NCBI GenBank assembly: GCA_014379885.1
Contig: JACMKW010000043.1
Coordinates: 1 to 14,624 of the forward strand
DNA length: 14,624 nt
Source of the DNA: Rhizobacter sp.
GTDB lineage: Bacteria; Pseudomonadota; Gammaproteobacteria; Burkholderiales; Burkholderiaceae
Direction of reading: 5' to 3'
This document shows, piece by piece, positions 7,649-14,126 of the stretch. The position numbers and the translations under genes were made by a program. Under the pieces are notes generated by a model. The model was given only the letters and a program-made list of their open reading frames with translations. It was not told where the DNA came from and ran no database searches. Every line of letters starts with the position of its first letter. Positions within the stretch are counted from its first letter, which is position 1.

Positions 7649-8833
7649 ATGGCGAAACTAGGCGGATTCGGTGGGTTTGGCGGGTTCGGAGGCTTCGGAG
7701 GCTTCGGGGGCTTTGGGGGCTTTGGCGGAAATGGGGGATTTGGTGGGTTTGGCGGATCCCTGGCGGACGGGTTCGCCAATCCCGTCACCATGAGCGCGCT
7801 GGTCACACACCGCGATGGGACGATCGAACCGAAGAGGGAGCCGATCAAGCTGGATCCCGCTAACCAAGACGAACTTCAGCTCGAACGCTGGGAACCTTGG
7901 GTTCGAGCGTCGATTGCTTTGCAGGATCTGTTGAGTGAGGTAAGTGTTGAGAAGGACAAGGCAGGGGTCGTTACTGTTCACTCTCGTACGGCCAAGACGA
8001 TTGAGGGTAAGAACACCTTCGTGGCGCGCCTGTCGCGGCCTGCCAGGCCGGAAACGTTTGTAGCGCAGACCCACAAGGTGCTGAGCTGGGCTGAACTTCG
8101 GGAGGAGCGCGCTGCCGAAATTCTGGGCCAAATCGACAATCAGTTCGCGTTCCTCGCTGCCGCGGTCGGTCTGAGCCCGGCTCGGACGCCGCGTACGTTG
8201 GAACTGCTGGCCGTGGCCATCCAGTTCGCCGTCAACGTGGAGATGCGTGTGAAGCATGAGCTGGCCTGTTGGCGGCCGGCCGAGTATTCGCCACAGGTGC
8301 AGCCCATGGTCACGACCCCTGGTCATGGCTCGTTGCCCAGCGGGCATGCGACACAGGCCTATCTTGCCGTGCGCGTGCTAGAGATTCTGCTCAAGCTCAA
8401 ACCGTTTGTGGCGGGCCAGCCCGACAAACCGGATCGCAAGAATTCGACCCAGGTATCCGTGCAGCTTCAGCGTCAGGCAGCGCGCATCGCTACCAACCGC
8501 GTCATCGCGGGCGTGCATTTCCCGATCGACAGCATCGCGGGCAGGTCGTTGGGAACGGCACTAGGTGAGTTTTTTGCAGTTCGTGCCGGTGCTCCGGCTG
8601 GGATCTTGAGGCAGGGCTACGCATTCATTGGTGAAAAGGTCGATGGCGCGCATGAGAGTGTTGAGTTTCACCCAGCGATTCAACCACTGGGTGTAGCCAC
8701 GACGAAGCCACCGTTTTACGACCGCTCAGCCGATCTCGGCTCGCTGGGAACCTCTGTCGTTCTTAAACACATGTGGTTAAAGGCCAATAGCGAATGGCTG
8801 GGTCGCTTCGGGCTTAAGAAGAAGCAACCATGA
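7649..8833 (+). CDS. PAP2 / vanadium-haloperoxidase-fold protein with N-terminal Gly-Gly-Phe repeats
   Basis: The product has 394 residues. After MAKL comes a low-complexity tract of eleven Gly-Gly-X triplets (5-37), nine of them GGF. The C-terminal half holds the complete three-part PAP2 signature: K202-x6-R209-P210, P230-S-G-H233 and R284-x5-H290-x3-D294. The residue before R284 is Asn where the classical motif has Ser. In this superfamily the histidines and basic residues hold phosphate or vanadate, so the protein could be an acid phosphatase acting on lipid or soluble phosphate esters, or a vanadium-dependent haloperoxidase; the sequence alone does not decide. No signal peptide and no clear run of membrane helices is seen, unlike classical membrane PAP2 phosphatases, which favours the soluble haloperoxidase-like branch. 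The stop overlaps the protease start as ATGA, so the two proteins are probably made together. Confidence 0.85.
   Translation: MAKLGGFGGFGGFGGFGGFGGFGGFGGNGGFGGFGGSLADGFANPVTMSALVTHRDGTIEPKREPIKLDPANQDELQLERWEPWVRASIALQDLLSEVSVEKDKAGVVTVHSRTAKTIEGKNTFVARLSRPARPETFVAQTHKVLSWAELREERAAEILGQIDNQFAFLAAAVGLSPARTPRTLELLAVAIQFAVNVEMRVKHELACWRPAEYSPQVQPMVTTPGHGSLPSGHATQAYLAVRVLEILLKLKPFVAGQPDKPDRKNSTQVSVQLQRQAARIATNRVIAGVHFPIDSIAGRSLGTALGEFFAVRAGAPAGILRQGYAFIGEKVDGAHESVEFHPAIQPLGVATTKPPFYDRSADLGSLGTSVVLKHMWLKANSEWLGRFGLKKKQP
7661..7759 (+). repeat. In-frame nine-base repeat tract coding for (Gly-Gly-Phe)n
   Basis: Eleven consecutive nine-base units encode GGF seven times, GGN, GGF twice and GGS. The Gly codons and both Phe codons vary from unit to unit, with only a few adjacent units identical. 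The amino-acid pattern is therefore maintained more strictly than the DNA pattern. Confidence 0.9.
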
Positions 8834-10956
8834 GTTGGACACTGATTAGCAACTGGCGAACGCTGCACGGGGTTCACCGCAAACGCCCTGATCCCTTTGT
8901 CATCTGGGCTGCCCTCACCGGCTGGCGTGACTATTCCACGATCCCACCGTCGCCATACCTGTTCGTCATCTTGGAACTTGCAGGCGACCGCACGGCGCTA
9001 AAAAAATTCAGGTGCCGCGCCGACGAAAAAGATTCGGGCATTCTTATTCCTGTCGACTACCCGGAGACTGCGCGTTACGTGACGGCTCGCGTCACGTACG
9101 AGGGGTTAAACGATCTGGTCGTTAAGGCAGATCTCCAGTCCAGCATCGAACGGCTTGATCTGAGCGAGGCCGTGCGCTCCGGCAGACCCGAAGGATTCCT
9201 GAACCAATGGCGTGAAAAACCGTTGCGGCCCACGCTGAGAGGTGAAGTGATTCTTGGTGTGGTCGACGATGGGTGCCCCTTTGCGCATGCCTTGTTCTCA
9301 CCGGCAGTGGCCACGGGAGTGTTCCCTCGGGAAGCGATCGACTCGACACGCATTGCGGCGATGTGGGATCAAAATCTCTCCGATCAAACCGAAGCCACCA
9401 AAGCCTACGGTCATGAGTCCGCGGGGTTCGGCTACGGCAGGGAGATATTCAGGGACTATGCAGGCGCGCGGGGCTCTCGCGCTGTTTTGCTTGGTTTCGC
9501 CGACGTTCTGAGGGCACGCTTGTCCAAGCAGGCCGTCGAAGAAGACGTGCTGTACGACGATGTTGGTGTGCCATCGATGCGCCGGCGCGTCGTTCATGGC
9601 CCGCACATCACTGACATATTCGCTGGCCCCGTCAGAGTGCGTGAGCGAGTTTTTCTTGATCGCGACACACCGCCCACTTGGCAACCGGCCAACGATGTGG
9701 CGAGCGATGCGAAGCGCTCGGACATTGTTTTTGTTCAGCTGCCGCGCGAGGGCCTGCAGGATTCTTCAGGGGGCTGGCTGGACAGCCACATCCTTGACGC
9801 CGTCACCTATATCGATCGCTGCAGGCGTGACGATGCTCACAGGGCCGTGATCAATGTCAGTTACGGCAACACCATGGGCCCGCATGACGCGAGCAGCATT
9901 CTCGACAAGGCGCTTGAAGCGCTGATTGGTGAAAGCAAGGGTGCAGTCCAAGTCGTCATCGCGGCTGGCAACAGTTTTTCGTCGCATGGCCATGCCGAGT
10001 TTGATGTGCCCGCAACCAAAAAGGTGGAGCTGACTTGGCGCATTCCACCCGGCAGTGAGACGCCCCACTTTGTGCAAGTCTGGCTGCCCCAGGGATTGAC
10101 TGAGCAGGAATGCGAGAAGGTGAAAATTTCAGTCCAGGTTCCCACGACAAATGGGCCCACCGGCACCGTCAAGATCAACGAGGTCATGGCTTGGCCGTCG
10201 GCTCAGCAACCCCAGGCCGTGATCAGCTTCTTGGCCAAGCCGTCGCGCGGTGAAGACAGTGCAATGGCGTTCATTGCGGTTTCACCCACGGCTGTGGTGG
10301 GTGAGGGCGAGGATCGCTCAGCACCACACGGTGATTGGTGCATCTCGATCGAAGCCGACATCGAGCTCAAGCATGTCCATGCGTACATTGCTCGCAATGA
10401 CCGAGACTTGGGTGCTGCGCTGCGCGGGCGGCAGTCCTACTTCGTAGACGAGATCGATGAGCGCGACCGCTTTCTGCGAACACCTCTGGACGATGATGGG
10501 AGAAATGCCAATGACACCGACCTGTTCGGTCAGGCGCGAGCAGGCGCCCAAGTAAAGCGCCGAGGCACGCAAAACGGGATTTCGACGGCAGAAGGCGTGA
10601 GTGCGGTGGCAGGCTACAGCCGCCTGTTCAGTCGTGAACCTCAGGAAGGAGCCCATGCGCCCTATTCATCTGCGGGTTGGAAGGTTGCGGGCGACAAGCG
10701 GCAATCCAAGCTGGCGGCAGCGATGCCATCAGATGAGTCAGGTGTGTTGAAGGGCGTGCGTGCGGCAGGCTCGCGCAGTGGCTCGACTTTTCGCCTCGTA
10801 GGTACCAGCGTTGCCGCGCCGCAGTATGCACGGGCGCTGGCCGATGTATCGGCGAAAACTCCTCCAGACCCGCCGAACCAGACTAAGCCGCCCGAAGATG
10901 ATCCCGAGCTCTACGGCGAGGGCGGGCGCAAGCAAATCGTCATTACCAACGTGTAG
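8830..10956 (+). CDS. Subtilisin-family (S8) serine protease, apparently cytosolic, with an insertion in the catalytic domain
   Basis: The product has 708 residues. The catalytic triad and oxyanion Asn are all visible: D146 in VILGVVDDG, H256 in HGPHITDIFAG, N381 in IAAGN and S660 in GTSVAAP. Residues about 80-115 look like a small propeptide-type alpha/beta unit. Between N381 and S660 lie 278 residues, against 65 in subtilisin BPN', so about 200 residues are inserted; the segment 395-535 alternates in a way that suggests a beta-sandwich. The C-terminus after the Ser motif is short and ends in a Pro- and acid-rich tail. No signal peptide is present, whereas most S8 proteases are secreted. The ATG overlaps the stop of the PAP2-fold gene and has only a weak purine stretch before it, so translational coupling is likely. 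The substrate is unknown; the neighbouring gene products are natural candidates. Confidence 0.88.
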   Translation: MSWTLISNWRTLHGVHRKRPDPFVIWAALTGWRDYSTIPPSPYLFVILELAGDRTALKKFRCRADEKDSGILIPVDYPETARYVTARVTYEGLNDLVVKADLQSSIERLDLSEAVRSGRPEGFLNQWREKPLRPTLRGEVILGVVDDGCPFAHALFSPAVATGVFPREAIDSTRIAAMWDQNLSDQTEATKAYGHESAGFGYGREIFRDYAGARGSRAVLLGFADVLRARLSKQAVEEDVLYDDVGVPSMRRRVVHGPHITDIFAGPVRVRERVFLDRDTPPTWQPANDVASDAKRSDIVFVQLPREGLQDSSGGWLDSHILDAVTYIDRCRRDDAHRAVINVSYGNTMGPHDASSILDKALEALIGESKGAVQVVIAAGNSFSSHGHAEFDVPATKKVELTWRIPPGSETPHFVQVWLPQGLTEQECEKVKISVQVPTTNGPTGTVKINEVMAWPSAQQPQAVISFLAKPSRGEDSAMAFIAVSPTAVVGEGEDRSAPHGDWCISIEADIELKHVHAYIARNDRDLGAALRGRQSYFVDEIDERDRFLRTPLDDDGRNANDTDLFGQARAGAQVKRRGTQNGISTAEGVSAVAGYSRLFSREPQEGAHAPYSSAGWKVAGDKRQSKLAAAMPSDESGVLKGVRAAGSRSGSTFRLVGTSVAAPQYARALADVSAKTPPDPPNQTKPPEDDPELYGEGGRKQIVITNV

Positions 10957-11593
10957 GCAAGGGTCGCATCAACCTCAGCCGTGCGGAGTCGACCAGTAAA
11001 TACCCTCCCTGCTCCAAGTCCTTCAGCAGGCGGCTGATCATTTCGCGAGAGCAGCCGATTCGACTGGCGAGAGCGGCATGAGTGAGGCGCTCTGCAATGA
11101 GGCGCGTGCCGTCGGGTTGATCGATCGCCAGCGCGTTGAGCAACATCACCATGCGCCCATACACATCGAGCAAAGCAAGGCTGCGAATTCCCTGCGTCGC
11201 CAGCCTTGCCCGCCGAATCACCCTCGACAACAACTCGAACGCAAACTCCGGATTGGCTGCGATGTGCTCCCGCAGTGTCTTGCGCGTGACCACCGAGCAC
11301 ACGGTGGCTTCGAGCGTGATCACTGAAGCCGAACGGGGCCCGCCGTCCAGGCTCATCTCGCCCAGGTACTCGCCGGGTCCGTAGACGCCATAGACGATTT
11401 CGCGGTCGCGCTCATCGGCAGAGAAGCTCTTCACGCGCCCCGACAACACAATGAACAGCGTCTCACCCAGATCGCCTTCCTCAATCAGCAGCGTGCCCTT
11501 GCGGTAACGCCGCGGCTCGCCGCGCGCGACCAGGGTGCGCAGGCCTTCAGGCCAGGAAGGGTCGATGGGGGACGCCGAAGCGGCAGAGTCCAT
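10943..11593 (-). CDS. CRP/FNR-family transcriptional regulator with cNMP-binding domain
   Basis: The product has 216 residues. Residues about 20-115 form a cyclic-nucleotide-binding beta-barrel. Its phosphate-binding cassette GEMSLDGGPRSASV holds G78, E79, R87 and S88 at the places of CRP G71, E72, R82 and S83. The loop is slightly shorter than in CRP. There is no FNR-type cluster of N-terminal cysteines. The winged helix at about 165-210 has the recognition helix CSREMISRLLKDL, whose R183, E184 and R188 match CRP R180, E181 and R185, the residues that read TGTGA. I infer that it binds cAMP and a CRP-like operator. The start has no clear Shine-Dalgarno. The LuxR-type gene lies 66 bases upstream on the same strand, and the 3' end overlaps that of the protease gene by 14 bases. 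Confidence 0.87.
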   Translation of the reverse strand: MDSAASASPIDPSWPEGLRTLVARGEPRRYRKGTLLIEEGDLGETLFIVLSGRVKSFSADERDREIVYGVYGPGEYLGEMSLDGGPRSASVITLEATVCSVVTRKTLREHIAANPEFAFELLSRVIRRARLATQGIRSLALLDVYGRMVMLLNALAIDQPDGTRLIAERLTHAALASRIGCSREMISRLLKDLEQGGYLLVDSARLRLMRPLPTRW

Positions 11594-11616
11594 GGGGGCG
11601 CGGCAGAGTGGGCGGG

Positions 11617-11634
11617 CCGCGCATCATCGCGCGG
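11617..11634. repeat. Small inverted repeat between the LuxR-type and CRP-type genes
   Basis: CCGCGC (11617-11622) pairs with GCGCGG (11629-11634) around a six-base loop in the 66-base spacer. No T run follows on either strand, so it is not a typical terminator. It could be an attenuating hairpin or nothing. Confidence 0.35.
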
Positions 11635-11659
11635 AACCCGATTCCTCTGCAACGCGCCC

Positions 11660-12331
11660 TCAGTGCTGCTGCGCCGCCTTCATTGCCAGCGTGATCGGCG
11701 GCAGCGCCGTGACGCGGCTCACCAGCTCGCGAATGGTCGCGGTCTGAGTCTTGCTGCGGATGCTGCTGATCTGCGTGCGGACCGTCGACACCGCCACGTC
11801 GAACTGGCGCGCCACGTCCTTGGGGCGCTGGCCGTCGCACAGGGCCTGCAGCACCCGTGCTTCGGCGTTGGTCAGGCCCTGGGTGCGGGCGAAGAAGTCG
11901 ACCGTCAGCGCGCCACAGCTCTGGCGTTTTCCCAGCACCAGCAGCACCAGTGCTTCGGTGTCATTGCCGTCGTCGCCCAACGGCACCAGGGCCACCGACA
12001 AGGCGTGCCCGTTGGTGCCCAGCGTCACGAGGCGGCGCCGGCCGCGGCCGGCATCGGCCATCGCGCCCATGAAAGCGCCGTGCTGGTCAGGCTGCGACGC
12101 ATGCACGCCGTTGCGTGACAAGCTCAGGCTGCTGCCCCGGGCGAGCTCGCGCCGTGCCGGCTGGTTGGCATGGCGCAGGGTGCCGGCGGGGGTGATGAGC
12201 AGCATGCCGTGGTCCATCTCGTCGAGCATGCGCGCGAGCCAGCGTGTCATGGGCGCGGCAGTGTTTCGGCGCTCGGGCCCCAGGTAGATACCGCAATCGG
12301 GCCGGGTGGCGGTGGTGCAAAGCTCCAACAT
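11660..12331 (-). CDS. LuxR-type (GerE helix-turn-helix) transcriptional regulator with PAS-like N-terminus
   Basis: The product has 223 residues. The C-terminal part, about 153-206, is a LuxR/GerE four-helix DNA-binding domain: LTNAEARVLQALCDG is the usual opening, followed by DVARQFDVAVSTVRTQISSI with the recognition helix. The N-terminal region holds an EMDHGMLLITPAGTLRHANQ segment (38-57) typical of a PAS fold, so it may sense a small ligand. No receiver-domain Asp pattern or autoinducer-binding domain is seen. AGAGGG at 12345-12340 stands eight bases before the ATG at 12331 and favours this start over an ATG at 12388. It is upstream of the CRP-type gene on the same strand and divergent from the alpha/beta hydrolase gene, which is a plausible target. 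Confidence 0.85.
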   Translation of the reverse strand: MLELCTTATRPDCGIYLGPERRNTAAPMTRWLARMLDEMDHGMLLITPAGTLRHANQPARRELARGSSLSLSRNGVHASQPDQHGAFMGAMADAGRGRRRLVTLGTNGHALSVALVPLGDDGNDTEALVLLVLGKRQSCGALTVDFFARTQGLTNAEARVLQALCDGQRPKDVARQFDVAVSTVRTQISSIRSKTQTATIRELVSRVTALPPITLAMKAAQQH

Positions 12332-12435
12332 GGCACGTTCCCTCTTTGGTTCTCGGCGGGCCGGGAGGCCGCTGACCGTGATTCTCAATTTAGGTTTCGT
12401 GCGCGAGCGCGGGTGGTGAATGCGACCCGCCGTTT

Positions 12436-12450
12436 TGTGATTTATTCACA
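12436..12450. promoter_or_regulatory. CRP-like palindrome TGTGA-N5-TCACA
   Basis: TGTGATTTATTCACA has two perfect five-base arms around a five-base A/T centre. The classical CRP site has the same arms with six bases between them. It lies in the 157-base spacer between the divergent LuxR-type and hydrolase genes, 39 bases before the hydrolase start. A CRP-family regulator with the matching recognition residues is encoded nearby. The one-base shorter spacing makes this a candidate only. Confidence 0.35.
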
Positions 12451-12488
12451 GGCCACTGTCATCAAACCTACATGGTCACAATCTGCCC

Positions 12489-13421
12489 ATGCCTGGATTT
12501 TTTGTGACCGTGGGTGGCATTGAACAGTGGGTCGAAGTTCATGGCCAGCGGCCTGAACAGGATCGCCCGGTCATGCTGTACCTGCACGGTGGTCCCGGGG
12601 CTTCGTCGCGCCCGGCGGTCAGGTGCTGGGAACCATGGACCGACCATTTCACCGTGGTGCACTGGGACCAGCGAGGCACCGGGCGAACCCTTCAACACAA
12701 CGGTGAAGCAGCGTGTGGCCCATTGACCATTGATCGAATGGTGCGTGACGGCCTGGACCTGAGCGAGCAACTGTGCCGCACGATGGGCACGGCCCGGCTG
12801 CTGCTGTTGGGGCATTCCTGGGGTTCGGTCTTGGGCGTTCACATGGCCTCGCGGCGCCCAGACTTGTTCTGCGCCTATGTTGGCACTGGCCAGCTGGTGA
12901 ACAAGCAAAAGAATGAAGAGGTCAATCTGCGGCAGCTGCTCGCTCAGGCTCGGCAGCTGGGCCGCGAAGACGCGCTGCGCTCGCTCGGGGCTCTGGAGCG
13001 GCCTGTGCATACCCAGCGCAGCAACATCGCCATCTTGCGGGAATGGGGAGACCGGCTGAGCGTATCGACGGGCGACTCTGTCGTGATGACCCCGAACCCG
13101 CCGAACCCAGACTTCACGCCCGAGGATCGGCTGAACCAGCAGCGCGGAAGGCGGTTCTCAGGCGAGCAACTGTTTGAGGAAGTCAGCGCGCTGGCACTCG
13201 ATGCCTCGTTGTTGCAATTCGATGTGCCGATGCTGTTTTTGCACGGCACGGCTGACCAGCAGACACCGTTCGAGCTGGTGGAAGCCTACGTCGCCCGGCT
13301 CGCGGCGCCTTTCAAGGTGCTGGTTCCTTTCGAACAATGCCACCACTTTCTCGCAGTGAACCGCCCTGCTGATTTCATGCACGCCTTGCTGACTCACGCG
13401 CACCACCTTCGGTTGACCTGA
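12489..13421 (+). CDS. Alpha/beta hydrolase of the proline-iminopeptidase (S33) type
   Basis: The product has 310 residues. It has the oxyanion-hole motif HGGPG at 33-37, the DQRGTGRT strand-turn at 60-67, the nucleophile elbow GHSWGS with S110, the acid D256 in HGTADQQTP and the catalytic His in CHHF (probably H286). HGGPG and DQRG together are typical of S33 prolyl aminopeptidases and close relatives, which remove N-terminal proline or act on other small amides and esters. A helical cap lies between about 135 and 240. No signal peptide is seen, so it is cytosolic. The ATG has no clear ribosome-binding site. The gene is divergent from the LuxR-type regulator and its stop lies three bases from the stop of the converging esterase gene. 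The fold is certain, the substrate is not. Confidence 0.85.
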   Translation: MPGFFVTVGGIEQWVEVHGQRPEQDRPVMLYLHGGPGASSRPAVRCWEPWTDHFTVVHWDQRGTGRTLQHNGEAACGPLTIDRMVRDGLDLSEQLCRTMGTARLLLLGHSWGSVLGVHMASRRPDLFCAYVGTGQLVNKQKNEEVNLRQLLAQARQLGREDALRSLGALERPVHTQRSNIAILREWGDRLSVSTGDSVVMTPNPPNPDFTPEDRLNQQRGRRFSGEQLFEEVSALALDASLLQFDVPMLFLHGTADQQTPFELVEAYVARLAAPFKVLVPFEQCHHFLAVNRPADFMHALLTHAHHLRLT

Positions 13422-13424
13422 GTC

Positions 13425-14087
13425 TCACGCCAGAACCCGCAGCAACCAGCGGTTGAGGTCGGTGATTTCCTCTGCACACACCGAGTGCGGCATCGGGTAC
13501 TCGTGCCATTCGATGTTGTAGCCCAGCGCCTTGAGCGCATCGCGCGTGGCAGTGCCGCGTGGGAAGTGCACCACCGGGTCTTGGGTGCCGTGGGCCAGGA
13601 AGAGCGGCACGTCGCGGTTGGCGGGCGCGCGCTCGGTCGCGGTGGTGGCAGCCAAGGGCAGGTAGCCGGACAGGCCTGCCACACCGGCCAGGCGCTCGCG
13701 GTGGCGCAGGCCGGCCAGCAGTGCCATTGCGCAGCCTTGCGAAAAACCGGCCAGCACGATGCGTGAGCTGGGCACGCCGCGTGCGTTTTCTGCGGCAATC
13801 AGGGCTTCGATCTGGCCTTGGGACTCGCGCAGGCCGGCCTCGTCTTCGCGGCGTGCGAGGTCGGTGCCGAGGATGTCGTACCAGGCGCGCATCACGTAGC
13901 CGCCGTTGATGGTGACGGCGCGCTCCGGTGCGTGAGGCAGCACGAAACGCACGGGGCCGAGTGCGCTCAGGTCAAGCTCTTCGGCGATGGGTGCAAAGCC
14001 GTGGCCGCTGTCTCCCAGGCCGTGCAGCACGATGACTGTGCGTGTGGGCGACGGCCCGGTTTCGATCTCGATGGTGTCCAGTGACAT
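13425..14087 (-). CDS. Carboxylesterase/phospholipase of the YpfH/EstB type (alpha/beta hydrolase)
   Basis: The product has 220 residues, the usual length for this family. The opening motif HGLGDSGHGF, at 22-31, forms the oxyanion hole, GFSQGC holds the nucleophile S116, HGTQDPVV holds D170 and the YPMPHSV segment holds H201. These are the marks of the carboxylesterase/acyl-protein-thioesterase-like group that hydrolyses short-chain esters and lysophospholipids in the cytosol. GGAG at five bases before the ATG at 14087 favours this start over a longer one at 14114. The AraC-family gene ends 39 bases upstream on the same strand, so the two may be cotranscribed. Confidence 0.88.
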   Translation of the reverse strand: MSLDTIEIETGPSPTRTVIVLHGLGDSGHGFAPIAEELDLSALGPVRFVLPHAPERAVTINGGYVMRAWYDILGTDLARREDEAGLRESQGQIEALIAAENARGVPSSRIVLAGFSQGCAMALLAGLRHRERLAGVAGLSGYLPLAATTATERAPANRDVPLFLAHGTQDPVVHFPRGTATRDALKALGYNIEWHEYPMPHSVCAEEITDLNRWLLRVLA

Positions 14088-14126
14088 GAGCGCTCCGCGG
14101 TTGGCTGAGCACACATCGTAAGGGCC

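Noticed and set aside
7615..7848. Minus-strand frame coding for a proline-rich protein opposite the Gly-Gly-Phe tract
   Set aside because: It is the complement of the GGF repeat, which forces Pro/Lys/Asn-rich translation. The plus-strand frame has a perfect ribosome-binding site and a full PAP2 signature.
8830..10956. IetS-like subtilase of the ietAS defence system
   Set aside because: The AAA ATPase partner IetA that defines the system is absent from both sides of the gene.
10943..11593. FNR-type oxygen sensor
   Set aside because: The N-terminal cysteine cluster needed for the iron-sulphur centre is missing, and the recognition helix matches CRP rather than FNR.
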